DNA of 64,000 nt from Cinnamomum chago (GCA_038049695.1 CP142458.1:66187501-66251500), one strand, 5' to 3'; positions 1 through 12,093 are shown, numbered from the stretch's first letter. Numbers and translations: made by a program. Notes: generated from the sequence alone by a model not told the origin.

Positions 1-1988
1 TCGTTCATCTACCCAAAATGATGCTTTCATTGCATCTGTGATTTCTTAAAATTCTACTCATATGGGAGTTAGCCCGCCACAAGATTAACCACATGATAAA
101 TAACGTGATTAATAAATAAATACGATTATCGTGATTAACAACAAGCATAAGATTATTTCAATCACATTATTTATAATATGGTCAATCTTATGGGCATAGT
201 TCTTTACTAGAATTCCAAACCTTGAATTGAGGATGTTGAGGCTTTGGGACATAATGCGACATCTTGTCTCATTGCATTATTTGCAAATGCCTTGTATTTT
301 TGCTGAGTATTTTAAATTCCAGTCACTTGAAAAGTTTCAGATGCCTTCTATGGATTTAGAAATTCTAACTCCTTTGCATTCTAGTGGAATTTCTGGATGC
401 TCGAGTCCAAGGGAACATCTAAAAAAGTTAACCTTGTCTGAGAATTCAGAAATTTCCCAGACATGAATTCCTTGAATTCTAGCAAAAAAAAAGGGGCCCT
501 ATGTTGCTCCTATTATGTTCTTATTATTTTACTTATGGAATATGGTTGTGGCTCAACTGATTAAGAACATGGTAAGGGTGCATATGAAATACTTTTCTAC
601 GAACAGCAAAAAATAAAATTGCTTTTTTGCTTTTTCCCAAGGAAATTTGTCTACACCAAACAAGGGATGATAAACAGGGAAAAGCCAAACGATTTTCCTT
701 TCCTCTTTTGCAGGTATACAGGCATGCCCAAAGTAGAATTTTATCCTAACCCAAGTTATTCATTTAAAGGTGCACCATTGATCTTGATTGATCAGAATCA
801 ACTAGGGGGAGGGGGAGTTGAGCAAAGGATCACTAAGAGACTGTTCATCACAAGTTAGAATTTTGATGCCTACCAAACAAAAAATTGGGAATTATCCCAC
901 CTGGACATTTTCTAAATCCATGCATTCTATTCCATACAAAGAATTCCATTCCACTGTTCCATCAGGAAGCTGGAAGTTATCTCACAATAATTGATCAATC
1001 CAAGCCTTAAACAAAGCCTAATCATAAACATATCTTATCTAAATAAGAAAACTTGAAAAAGTTGCATGGTTGGATGGTGTATGCTAGCATATTAAATGCT
1101 AGATATATGGGTAAGCATGGTAGAAGCTGACTTCTTCAATTCTACACATCTAGAAGAATTCCAAAGCCCCATCAAACAGGCTATACATGTTTCCATTATT
1201 GAAGGTGTTTCATGTGATTACCATGGTCCAAGTCTGAGCTCATTGTGCTATAGTTTCTTATTATATTTATTGCAATGGTCCAAGTCTGAGCTCATTGTGC
1301 CATAGTTTCTTATTATATATATTTTCCTTAACTGGACCTTTGGATGTGGAGAAAACAAGTTCAAAACACTTGCTAATAGTTTTCTCTACCTTCAAACTTA
1401 ATGCAAATAAGGGATAAAGGCCCCTTTTAAATCCTTACCTTTAGATCAAGTTTGGCAAACAAATTCTCGGAGATTTCTTATTTGCAGTGATATTCATGTC
1501 CTGCTTGCCCTCATAGGGTTTGAAAATCCTCTTGTGTATTTGTGCACTAATAACAATTTTTCTTAGCAAAACACATTGACACACACCAATAACAATGTCA
1601 AATCTTCAGGTACATAAATCCTCAATGAATAATCTTCATTGAAGGGACACTGAGGAATGCTCGGATCTACAGATTCCTCATGGATTCTTGAACTATTACC
1701 AAATGTGTCCTTAATTCTTCTTGGCTTACAAATTCTATGAGTTTATTATCAATTTTACCGATTACAAATGGGCTATTGGTTTGTAAATACATAAATAAAC
1801 ATTGAATTTGAGGCCTTAAATAGATGGTTACCATCATAGAATTATACTAATTTTGTATAATCTAAGAAAAAGGAAGACCTTTCAAGCAAGTTTGAGGCTC
1901 ACATTTGGTAATTACAGCTGATTGTAGCAAAAAAAAAAATTCTTTGAAGAACAAAAACATAATGGAGCCCACTTCGTTTGTATGGAAA
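1..1988. other. AT-rich non-coding DNA
   Basis: Short open frames here have no recognisable domain, no consistent splice context and low-complexity composition. Apart from one small tandem duplication near 1.2-1.3 kb I see no gene, RNA gene or complete mobile element. Confidence 0.6.
1223..1326. repeat. 52-bp tandem duplication
   Basis: Two adjacent copies of a 52-bp unit starting ATGGTCCAAGTCTGAGCTCA at 1223 and 1275. They differ at only a few bases near the AT-rich end, so this looks like a recent local slippage-type duplication. Confidence 0.85.
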
Positions 1989-2387
1989 GAATCGAGATCA
2001 TCTAAGGATTTCCCCCACGGTGACCGTGAGTGGACGAATCATGGTCCGCCACGTCACCGTGGGCAACCCCTGCCCGGGAGTCGGGATCACCTATCGCTGT
2101 TGCTACACCTTTACTATGAGTGAACCAATAACGGTCCGCCACGTCATCCAAAATTTTTTTTTGATCTTCTTTCATTTGATTTAATTTTTTTTTAACTCAA
2201 GATCACTTAAATTTTTGGATGACGTGGCGCACTGTTATTGGTCCACTCACGGTGAAGGTGTAACAACTACGATAGATGATCTAGACTCTCCACCCGGATG
2301 TATGCCAAGCTGCCCGTGGTGATATGGCAGACCTTGATTGGTCGACTCATGGTCACCGTAAGAGAAATCCTAAGAGGATCCAGACTC
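1989..2387. mobile_element. Mutator-type foldback MITE, 399 bp
   Basis: The left half (from GAATCGAGATCATC) and the right half (ending GGATCCAGACTC) are imperfect inverted repeats along almost their whole length, meeting in an AT-rich centre near 2150-2200. A 9-bp direct repeat GTATGGAAA flanks the element exactly (1980-1988 and 2388-2396). Inverted repeats that reach the ends, with a 9-bp target duplication, are the mark of Mutator-superfamily elements. There is no coding capacity, so it is non-autonomous. The arms have diverged clearly, so it is not very recent, although the target duplication is still perfect. Confidence 0.85.
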
Positions 2388-2396
2388 GTATGGAAA

Positions 2397-2972
2397 GTAT
2401 TTGAGGGAACTCTGAATACCCAAATTTTGGGTGATGGATGAATAATTTATGTTTTGGTGAAAAGCAAATATCACCAAACAGTAAGGCATTATCTAAATCA
2501 TGATCTTGGAAGAAAACTATTAAGTTCACAAGAAAAAACAGTAGGGAAGGAGAATTTCAAGCCATTTGGAGATTCTTGTTGTCATCATCATCTTGTGAAC
2601 AAAAAAATTAATTGTTTTGTTTAAGAGAGGGCGGCAGACAACAAAAAAAAGTTAAGGGCAGGGGTAAGCTTTGATTGTTGCACCTTTGAAGTGGGCCAAT
2701 AGCAGCTAATGAAGGAGAAAAGAAAATGAGAAGTCACCATCATCTTCATCATCAAATCATGTAGTGTCTTCTATTTATTTATTGGGGTAGAAAATGGATG
2801 CTACTTGGATTTCATAGCAGTCAAACAGCCAAAATCCAACACACATACATAGAGAGAGCCAAGTGAAAACTGGCGCTCCATTTAATATAAAAGAATTATA
2901 TCCAAGTGAATTTCATATACCTTAATGGACAAAAAGCACCTAACCTACAATGCATCTAATTTAATAATTTAA
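2397..2972. other. non-coding DNA
   Basis: AT-rich sequence between the MITE and the SINE. No open frame, RNA gene or repeat structure that I can support. Confidence 0.5.
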
Positions 2973-2986
2973 GGTGACAATTTATA

Positions 2987-3173
2987 CCCACCTTGGAGTT
3001 AGTAGAATGGCATAAGGCACGGGCTTGCTACTTTGCTCTTCACTTCTTTTGTTCGAAACTCATTTTAGATTTACCCGACATGCGCTTATATGGGTTTAGT
3101 AAGTGCCACGTAGGTGATTAGCATGTTGGGTCAAGGACCTCATGAATACGCACGTATAAAAAAAAAAAAGAAA
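2987..3173 (+). mobile_element. tRNA-derived SINE
   Basis: A pol III-like A box region (AATGGCATAAGGCACGGG near 3007) and a B box (GTTCGAAACTC near 3052) sit about 40 bp apart, followed by a short body and a poly-A tail at 3157-3169. A 13-bp target duplication flanks the unit: GTGACAATTTATA at 2974-2986 and GTGGCAATTTATA at 3174-3186, one mismatch. This combination is diagnostic of a plant SINE. The family is not identified. Confidence 0.8.
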
Positions 3174-3564
3174 GTGGCAATTTATAATTTGAACCTCACT
3201 CGGTTGACTCCATTTTAGTTTGGAGTTGGTTTAGGGTAGGCATTTCTAGCTCTAAGGAATGGGCTAGGTTCATGTTGGCCCTAGGCCTACTTTACCCAAT
3301 TGATTACATACTTACCCAACATTACAAACTGAACCTGACCAGTTTACACCTTTAACCCTCAGGTTATATTATTAGAGATGACAGTTACAACAACAGCTAG
3401 CAAATTTTTAACTAGCATGCCAACTTGAGCCTAACCCAATCTGGTAAATTAGGGTTTGGGATGAAATTTCAAACCTGATTAACAAATAGGTTGGATTTAC
3501 ATTAAAAATATTCTTGCTATTCTACTTGCCAACCTATCAATCTGACTAATAGCACAATACAATC

Positions 3565-4121
3565 TGATGATGCCAAAAAGTGGTTTTCGGGCACCACCGG
3601 TCAAGTAATAAATAATTAATGGAAAAATGGATGGAGAGAGAGAGAAAGAGAGAGGAGATTTATAGTGGTTCGGTCAGTGTGACCTACGTCCACTTTAATT
3701 GGTGAATTTACTGCTCTGGGGAGGAGATTACAAAGTAGGAGATTACAATGATGATGTGAAAGTAGAATTGGAGAGATCCCCCTCTTCTCTGACAGGACTT
3801 CTCCTTTTATAGTCTTTCTCCAACGGGTGGGGAGATTCTCCAGGGATCTCCAATGATGTACGCTCCAGTCTGGTAGAGTCTCCCGCACTGTCCTCAACAG
3901 ATGAGCAGGCAAGATCTCCTCCGCGGGACTTGGTAAAAGCAGGTAGGTGAAACGACGTGATGACTTTGTCATACTGTGGATTTGGATCCGGCCTCAATGG
4001 GTAGATCAAGACCTGAGCTTATCACGGACTAAGGTCAGTTTGACCCGACCCGTCGTCGTGGACCGAGCCACCTGGGCCTAACCTGTCATTGCGAACCGAA
4101 TTATTTGGGCCTGGCCCATCA
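3565..4121 (-). mobile_element. solo LTR of an LTR retrotransposon, 557 bp
   Basis: The segment begins TGATGATGCC and ends GGCCCATCA, so it has TG...CA termini with short inverted ends. A perfect 5-bp duplication CAATC lies directly outside (3560-3564 and 4122-4126). On the minus strand there is a TATA-type box (CTATAAAAGGAG, near 3810), followed by the GTGGACGTAGG...CCGAACCAC block seen in other plant LTRs in this window (54.6 and 58.4 kb). No internal region is present, so this is most likely the product of LTR-LTR recombination. Superfamily is probably Ty1/copia by resemblance, not proven. Confidence 0.8.
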
Positions 4122-4320
4122 CAATCCACCACTCAAACTCAAATTTAATCTGTTAATTAAGGACTGGTTGAGATCTTCAATATTATTAGTAAAAGAGAGC
4201 TGCTAAATCCATACCACTTTTTCCTTTCCACACTCACCATTTTTTTTTAATTATTACTAATATACTTTTGTAGAAATTCTCAAACTATCCATCTCCCTCT
4301 TCCCCCCCCCCCTTCCGCCC

Positions 4321-4361
4321 CTGCCCGCTCTCGCTCTCGCTCTCTCTCTCTCCTTGCCAGC

Positions 4362-4397
<36 letters not shown>

Positions 4398-4498
4398 GTA
4401 GTGTTGCCGGAGGGGGCGGCAGTGGCTGGGGTGGGGGTGGGGTTAGTTTAGGAACGATGGGGGTGTGCAACTCGCTCTCTCTCTCTCTCCTTGCCAGC

Positions 4499-4550
<52 letters not shown>

Positions 4551-4625
4551 CCCGGTAGTGTTGCCGGAGGGGGCGGCTGTGGCTGGGGTGGGGGTGGGGT
4601 TAGTTTAGGAACGATGGGGGTGTGC
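4321..4625. repeat. tandem duplication of a (CT)n plus G-rich module
   Basis: Two copies of a roughly 150-bp module: CTCGCTCTC..., (CT)n, CGGTAGTGTTGCCGGAGG, a G-run block, GTTAGTTTAGGAACGATGGG, GTGTGCAA. The CT tract is longer in the second copy. The two G-run stretches (about 4406-4442 and 4567-4600) could form G-quadruplexes on the + strand. Open frames across it on either strand only translate the microsatellite. Confidence 0.85.
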
Positions 4626-5728
4626 AAAGAAAATTTTGAAATCTTCACGCTCCAGCGGTGGGTGACCGGGTGTAGAGAGAAAGTGAGTATGGGAAGAAGA
4701 AAATAGTGTGCATTTAGCTGCTCTCTTAGAAAAATGAGTATCTGCTGTACATATTTACCCATGGTGCTCAAACCAGCCAAAGTGACCAATCCAACTTGTT
4801 CCACCCTATAGCTCCAACCAGATTAATAAATGTCCCAACTTGGGGTTAGCTATGGATTGAGCAGCTACACTTAAATGTCACCCACAGCTGTCCACCCACA
4901 TGGGTCAGCTAAAAATCCCTCCCTCTATTTGATGTAATATGCAACTTTAGACAATTAGACTATTTGTATATGGATAATTTTGAAAATATTGTTGTAGTCA
5001 GCTGATTAGACATCCTTGTCCACGATAAGCAACCAGTGGCAATAATTTAAAACTCGCTCTTTCTCTCTACCGCCATTTGCCAGGTAAAAGCCTGACTTAC
5101 TCGATAACTTCACATGTTCGGTGAATAATCGGTTCCAAAGAGGCCGGACACCTTCCTAAAGAAAAAAAAATGGACATCTTAAAACCTATCAACTATATTG
5201 ATTTATAAGTCTATTAAATTTGTTCTCAAGGTTACTGAATTAGAAATCCTTGCTAATGTTATCCAATTATAGTCTTTTTTTTTCCTTTGTATTTTGATTA
5301 AAAAACTAGATATATTTTTCAATGCGCTGTCTGGTAGGATTATTTTATAGTATCAATGGGCAGTTTGGTAGGCTTATCTCAAAATCAGTAAATCACTTTT
5401 TTAATTATTATTATTATATTTATAATGCTTTTATCTTGCACGAATGTCCCAAAAAATATTTCTTTATCTTAACCTATTTTTTATTCAACATACTACTTGT
5501 TTGTGGGCTAAAATAGTGAACCACAATCCAACCACAGTGGGCCCAAGTGATCAAAGGCCAGATTCTTAGGTCCCCTGGTCCCAAATCCTGAATGACTGAT
5601 CTCATAGTTATTCAGACAGATGAAGGGTGATCTGGGAAGAATAATAATAGTATGAATTAGCCTCTGCCAAAATCACAGTGGGATCATCTGCTGCAGTGGG
5701 CCCCACATCAGTACTTTTATGCCAGTTC
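4626..5728. other. non-coding DNA left of the giant foldback element
   Basis: AT-rich sequence without any supportable gene. The last 200 bp hold GTGGGCCC-type motifs common in plant intergenic DNA. Confidence 0.5.
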
Positions 5729-5935
5729 GGAAGCGGATCCCCTGTTTGGACCAAACAGGGGAACCCTGTTTGGTCCAAACAGGGCCTGACACCTGGATTA
5801 GTTTGCCATCTCAGCTGAGGAAGAGCTGATGACTCTTCTGCAGCTGAAAAACACCTGGAATGAATAAAAGCAAAGGGCAGGGTCTTTTTTATAAAAAAAG
5901 AAAGATTGTTGCAAACAGAAAACCTAAATCGGTGA

Positions 5936-6349
5936 ATGAAAAAGGGCTATCATCTCTCCTCTGGTTTTCTCCCTTCCCAAACACTCCTCCACATCGCCTC
6001 CCTGAATCTCATCTCTCTCGCTCTCGCTCGGCGACAGCGCGCAGCACCCTCTCGCATCAGCAAGAACCTCGGAGCAGCACCCCCTTGCAGAAGCACCCAA
6101 ACATCTCTCCTCCACATCGCCTCCCCATCTCTAATCTCTCTCTCTCTCACTCGGATCCAGCGCAACACCACCCTCTCTCTCAGGTAATAAAAACAAAAAC
6201 TATCATCTTATCAATATTTTGGGATTATGGTGTTGGTGATCAAATTAATACTCTCTTACATTTTTATTGTCCGGTGATTTTCTATTTTTTTTTTGTTTTC
6301 TAACATTGATCTCATATTTATTGCAGGTGGTGTACAGAATTGCTTGTAT
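5936..6349 (+). other. 5'-leader-like spliced segment in the left arm (possible captured host sequence)
   Basis: A C/T-rich stretch typical of plant 5' untranslated exons (5936-6183) ends in a consensus donor, CTCTCTCAG|GTAATA at 6183/6184. After a T-rich intron comes a consensus acceptor, TATTTATTGCAG|GTGG, with the exon resuming at 6327. The exon has an internal duplication (CTCCACATCGCCTCCC near 5988 and 6112). The same arrangement appears inverted in the right arm. I infer a captured host promoter/leader or an ancestral element leader; no downstream coding exon is visible. Confidence 0.5.
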
Positions 6350-7201
6350 AGAAATATCTGTTCATGTGAGGGAGTTCAAGAGATTCTGAAACGATGATGT
6401 CACTATTTTGGGATTTCAGAACTTCAGTCATTCAACCTTTTTTTGGATCGAATACAACCTACGCTCATTTGAGAATATTAAATATCAACTAGCCACACTC
6501 CAGGCTCACTTGATATACAATGCAGGATCAAGTTTTAGAAGGCTATTTTGAGCTCCTTGTGACAGATTTTGTATAGACAACTTGTAGATATCTGTTAATT
6601 AATCTCTTGTATATGACTGGAACAATCTTTCAGATTGGATGTTATTAATGTAATTATTGTAAATTTGATCAATCTAAGTAGTGTTTCACCAGATTACTGG
6701 CCAATCTAATTGGTCCCCTTTTGTATTAGATGTAAAATATTGGTATTAGATGCCATATGTGAAGGTCTGACAAAACAAATTCACAGGTTTCAATTCTGTG
6801 TAATAAGGTTGGATGAAAGAAATATTGTGTTATTATTGTTTCATTCAGCAAACCCTTGTATTGGATATAAAATCTTCAGACTTCAAGATGGCAGGGCAAC
6901 ACTATGGTTTGAATCTTTATATGCGTAGGTTCAACCCAGACTGAGAAGGTTGAATGAATAAAATTCAGTTGGTTTCTAGGTGGTCATTAGGCAAAGTCCA
7001 CCTTTATTCGATCTAAAATCTATTTATTAGATGGTATGCCTAGGCCTCAGAAAACATATTTGCAGGTTTCAACTCTATGTACTAAGGTTGGCTGAATGAA
7101 ATAATATGCAGTGTTTCGTTAGACTTGACCAACCTGTAATCGATATAAAACCTTGGGGATATGAGGTCTGACAAAGAATGTTAATAGGTTTTAAAACTGT
7201 A

Positions 7202-8125
7202 TACTAAGGATATATACAATAAATACTGAGGTGGAAGTGTTTAATGACCCCTGTATTCGATATAAAATTTTGAATATATGGCAGGGCATATACTGAGGTT
7301 TGAATCGTCATATACTGAGGTTGAGCCTCTGTGTGAGAAGGTTGAATGAATAAAATACTGAGGTTTCAGATTGGTCATTTTGATGAAAGTCCACATCTAT
7401 TCGATGTAAAATCTATTTATTATATGGTATGCGCAGGTCTCACAAAACATATCCGCAGGTTTCAACTCTGTGTACCAAGGTTTGTTGAATGAAATACTGA
7501 GGTTTCATTGTTTCGTTAGACAAGAGACCAACCTGTATTCGATAGAAAACCTTGGGGATATGAGGTCTGACAAAGAATATTAATAGGTTTTAAAACCGTA
7601 TACTAAGGATATATACAATAAATACTGAGGTGGAAGTGTTTAATGACCCCTGTATTCGATATAAAATTTTGAATATATGGCAGGGCATATACTGAGGTTT
7701 GAATCGTCATATACTGAGGTTGAGCTTCTGTGTGAGAAGGTTGAAGGAATAAAATACTGAGGTTTCAGATTGGTCATTTTGATGAAAGTCCACATCTATT
7801 CGATGTAAAATCTATTTATTATATGGTATGCGCAGGTCTCACAAAACATATCCTCAGGTTTCAACTCTATGTACTAAGGTTTATTGAATGAAATACAGAG
7901 GTTTCATTGTTTCGTTAGACAAGAGACCAACTTGTATTCGATAGAAAACCTTGGGGATATGAGGTCTGACAAAGAATATTAATAGGTTTTAAAACCGTAT
8001 ACTAAGGATATATACAATAAATACTGAGGTGGAAGTATTTAATGACCCCTGTATTCGATATAAAATTTTGAATATATGGCAGGGCATATACTGAGGTTTG
8101 AATCGTCATATACTGAGGTTGAGCC
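7202..8125. repeat. 399-bp tandem sub-repeats in the left arm
   Basis: The landmark TACTAAGGATATATAC recurs at 7202, 7601 and 8000, an exact 399-bp period. It recurs at 31281 once the chromovirus is removed (278 bp right of the restored junction). A more diverged unit lies at about 6700-7200. The inverted landmark occurs in the right arm at 31981 and about 32390. Units contain repeated CTGAGGTTT and TATTCGATxxAAAA motifs and no open frame. Confidence 0.85.
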
Positions 8126-10267
8126 TGTAACGCCCCAATTCCGGATACCGATATACTCGCTCGATTACCCGAAATTGGCGCGCTACTTCCCGGAAAATCC
8201 GAGAACTTCCAAGATCGTAGGCCGTAGTGAGGTCCAATTTAAAACTTTTTGAACCAAATAACATTCAATGGTTAAAACTTGCGGAAGCATAACATTTAAA
8301 TAGAGCGGAAGCAATAGGTATCATGTATATATAAAGTAAGAGCAAGACTACAGTCTACTTTGTAAATGGTTCAATGTTAATAAAAAGTTATACATTGTGT
8401 TCTACCCCCAACTCACTACAAAAAGCACTCAAACCCAAAACAAATAGTATCTCTCAAAACCCCTGTGGATACTCGTCTCCGCCCTCCGGCTCGACGTCCG
8501 TGTCGGCCGGGCCCCAAGCGTACTCTCCGGCTACAGGTGCCTCCACGAGGGCTAATGCGTCGTCATGGATCTCTGGGTCAAGGCCTAAGCACCATAGAAT
8601 GGGTCAGATCTAAACGATCTGGCAAGATACAGCATACTACTAACATAGCATATATATATCAAAGGAAATAAAGACGAGTACATAATTTAAATGAATAACA
8701 AGGAAAGAGAACTAGGCAATCGTGCATGTAAAGTATAAGGAATCAGTATAAGGAAATCATCTAAACTACTACACAAGGTGGCACATTCACACGAGCTGGA
8801 ATACCGCGGGATATTATGCCGCGGCCCTCCCATACTGAACACAGTCGCGGTGGGGAATCTCACCAGGGAATAACTAATCCCGAATATCACTCATCAACTC
8901 ATCATCTCATCACTCCAGATCGGCACGGTATGACACCTTGCCGTCTTAACCACACAGCTCATCATGATAGCTTCACCATACTCAACTAGCTCCTACCGGG
9001 GATGATCAGTCCACAGGCTGAGCTTAAATCAACCGAGTGAATGTTCATGCCGACTCGAGAATAACTCTAAGGTCTGTGTCTGTCTAGGCTTTGCCTTGCG
9101 TGAGCAAGGTCCTAACAATACCTCTATAAGGTCCACACATCTCAATTCAGTCTCTGGATCTCATTCAATGTCCAGGCCTACTCGTTGGATCCATACCAGG
9201 GCCCATCAGTACATGGCCTGGTCTAAAACTGTCCAAACGAGGCAACTAATCCACTATTACTGATAAACAGTTCCATTTCAATCCATATAACTTAACAGTC
9301 CAAGAGAAACTACCTCTTCAAGCTAAATGGTTCACATCACCACACTTAGGCCCAGTAAGGGCCCGCCTAGACAGAGACACGGGTCAATGATCTCCGAAAT
9401 CACAACATCGGGTCACCTCTAGATACCCTAGGTTCAGGTCTTCCAATTTTGTTCAATTAATAGTAATCAGCTACTCTAAAGATCTAAGAATGACAATAAA
9501 TGATAACAGTAAGTATAAACTTCAATCAGAGAATCAACGGGAAATCCAACGGTCCAATCCTAGGTAATGGGCCACTTTAGGTTCGGGTCTATCTCCGGTA
9601 ATTCGATCTCCAAACGATGTCATTAATGCCATAAAACATTGTATTTGGTGCTTAGTTGGTTAAGGGCATCTTTGACAACTCTTGGAGGTCGAATCATCTT
9701 AGGTTATCAACCAAAACTCTAAATAGTGGTCCCCGCGAGTCAAGGTTGAGCCACACCATTGACTCGGGCTTAGATCACTGATAAACGTTCATTTGGATGG
9801 TCAATGGGCCTCACAACTGATCACATCTACTAAATGTTGAAAACTGGATAATCAAGGTTATCCAGGTGAACCTGACGGGTTGTGAGCTCGGTTGATTTCC
9901 TGGCCTGGAAGATCAACCGAGTGCACTGGCTAATCTAAATCAGGCTTCCTGGACAACTCAATTCATTTCTATAGGCTTACAGCGTATCCGGTCAAACAAC
10001 CTGGCCTGGATGATTGACCGCATACTCTGAACACCTTAGAAAGATTGATGATCCAGCTTTAAACACTTTCTAAAGTAAAATCCTAAGTATCAAGTCCATT
10101 TGGGTGTAAGGAGTCTGAGTTTTGATTGAAGAACCAACTTTCAGTCACTTCCTGCACAAACAGCGTGAATCGGGTCAACCGGTGCGAGACCAGGTCAACC
10201 CGACTATTTGAAATGAAATTTGTGCAAGGAATGGCTAAGGGCCAGTTTTTCCAGGAAATCTCAGTGT

Positions 10268-10440
10268 GGCCGGTTAACCGGCCTGCATAGTCCGGTTAAC
10301 CGGCTGCACTGCAGCACTTCCTGCAGAAGAAATAACTGGGAGCTGCCATTTCTGCAATTTCAGTGTGGCCGGTTGACCGGCCTGCAAAGCCCGGCTAACC
10401 GGCTACACTGCCGGTTAACCAACCGGTTAACCGGTTACAC
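10268..10440. repeat. cluster of CCGGTTAACCGG palindromes inside the LTR
   Basis: Six or more perfect or near-perfect copies of the 12-bp palindrome CCGGTTAACCGG (variants CCGGTTGACCGG, CCGGCTAACCGG) within about 170 bp. The same cluster occurs in LTR 2 (about 17164-17336) and LTR 3 (about 24060-24232). It is missing from the shortened LTR 4. Confidence 0.85.
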
Positions 10441-11594
10441 GAAACTGGGACAAAACCCAGTTTCTGCAGTCACTCTGTTTTGGCTCCATTTCCACCCAAA
10501 CTACTTCCAATCCATTCCAAACTTCACCCAAACACTTCTAATCAATTAACAACACAAAAACCATCCATCCATCACCTTATGGCCCACTGATCTTCCAAAT
10601 GGGGGGTGAAAACCCCCATCCATCAGTGACCTTTCCATCAAAATACAAAAACAGAGCTCAAGCATAACTAAACTCAACTGAACATAATAAGAACTGAAAA
10701 CAAGGGAATCACAGAATAAAACACATATCCTAAGTTAGTAGTTTGATGCACTTGCCTTTTTGCTTGAGAATTGATTCGTAGAGAAGAAATAGAGCTAGAG
10801 GGAAATCCAGAAATCAGTCCAGCAGATCAGAGAAGGTGTAAGAGCAGCAGTAGCAGCAGCTGTAGCTGGGAGGATTCTTACTCCTAGGTGATATGAAGGA
10901 GAAGAAGGAGGGTACAGCAGCAATAGCTTGTGTAGCAGCACTCCAAGACAAATCCCAGCTGACTGTTGGTTCCAGCAGAGGTTCTGTCCAGCAGAGATAA
11001 TGAAGAGAAGAAGAAGAGAGAGAGATGGCAGCTGCTGTAAATGGGGTTCCCAGCACAATAGTCTCCACTCAGCAGTGAAGAAGAATAGGAGGAAGAAGAT
11101 AGCCTTGCAGCAGCTCTGAAAATGGGATCCAGTAGCAACACAGAGGCTGGAAACGAGGGAAAAGAGGGTGGAAGAAGAGGGAAATGGAGGGGAAGATGAA
11201 GAAGGTGGTGGCACAGCAGTGAAGAAGTAGTTGCAGCAGAGATGATGAAGGAGCTAGAAACGACAGCTGCTGGTCCTTAAAGAAGAATTCCAGCACAGGA
11301 GAGATGAAGCAGTTGCAATAGAGTTTCAGGATGAAATCCCAGCAATAGAGTCTCAGCAGCAGTTCTCAGAGAGTGATTCCAGCAGGGTGACAGCAAGAGA
11401 ATGAAGAAGATGAAGAAGAAGATGGCTGAACCTGATGTAGAAATCCAGCACAGTAACTCTTGCCAGCCCTCAGCTCATACGTAGGGGAAAGAGTTGCAAA
11501 TGGAAGGTGGGGAGGAAATGGAGAAGAGAGGTAGTTGGGCTGGGTGGTTTTCTTGGGAAGAGAGCTGGAAGGTTTCTTGGGATGGGGGCTGGGA

Positions 11595-11642
11595 TTAGGG
11601 TTTAGGGTTTATTGCAATGGGATTAAGAGAGGTTTTATATAG
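11595..11642 (-). promoter_or_regulatory. predicted LTR promoter: TATA box plus telo-box at the start site
   Basis: On the minus strand CTATATAAAA (11642 to 11633) is followed 23-38 nt later by AAACCCTAAACCCTAA (11610 to 11595), where transcription would be expected to begin. AAACCCTAA is the telo-box of many plant translation-related promoters. The same pair recurs in the other LTRs (telo-box at 18491-18506, 25387-25402 and 30504-30519). If this is the true start, U3 is about 0.48 kb and the remaining 3.5 kb of the LTR is transcribed leader. Inferred, not measured. Confidence 0.5.
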
Positions 11643-12093
11643 TATTAGTGGAGTGGTTGAAGACTATAGTGCCCTTAGGGTTTAGTGAAGTGAGGGTTAG
11701 GGTTTGGGGGTAGTTGGGTCATTAGGCTAGGAAGTTTCTAGAGGAGGGAGAGCACCTTTCACTAACCCACTTAATTAACTTAATTAAGCTCAACTAAGAG
11801 CCTAACCAACACTAATAGTCTAGGTTTAACACTAACACCCAATTAATTAGAAATCAACCCAAACTAACCTAGTCTAACCAAAAACTTAGGAAAACTAACT
11901 AGTCACTCTACTAAGCCCCTAATTAGCCCAAACAAATAAGTAATTAACCAAGATTAGCAATAATTAGTAGTAATTAGAAGTAATTAGCAAAGATTAGAGA
12001 AGATTAACATAATTAAACAATAATTAAGATAAATTAAGATTAATTAGCCTATAAAATAGCCCTTAGAGGGCCCACCAAGGGTGGGACCTCACA

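Larger units (their letters stand above)
8126..12093 (-). repeat. chromovirus LTR 1 (outer 3' LTR), 3968 bp
   Basis: TG...CA termini. The left edge abuts the target duplication and the right edge abuts the polypurine tract of unit 1. It contains a TATA/telo-box promoter, a purine/CAG-rich region (about 10840-11440), a cluster of CCGGTTAACCGG palindromes and a short CTCGGTTGAT...ATCAACCGAG hairpin near 9892-9922. Small open frames inside do not resemble proteins. Confidence 0.92.

Noticed and set aside
3007-3065. Possible tRNA gene from the A-box and B-box match
   Set aside because: No cloverleaf can be formed, and the unit has a poly-A tail and target duplication, so it is a SINE.
4285-4804. 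Frames rich in Arg-Glu and Ser-Leu repeats on both strands
   Set aside because: Direct translation of the CT microsatellite.
5860-6303. 147-residue frame over the left-arm leader as a protein gene
   Set aside because: Ser/Pro/His-rich translation of a C/T-rich leader that includes a consensus intron; the mirrored arm gives a different frame.
10220-11296. Frames of 63-139 residues within the chromovirus LTRs, repeated in the other LTRs
   Set aside because: Low-complexity translations of CAG/GAA-rich and palindromic LTR sequence; identical only because the LTR is repeated.
11595-11610. TTTAGGG-type repeats as an interstitial telomere
   Set aside because: Only two units, at a fixed place in each LTR next to a TATA box; better read as a telo-box.
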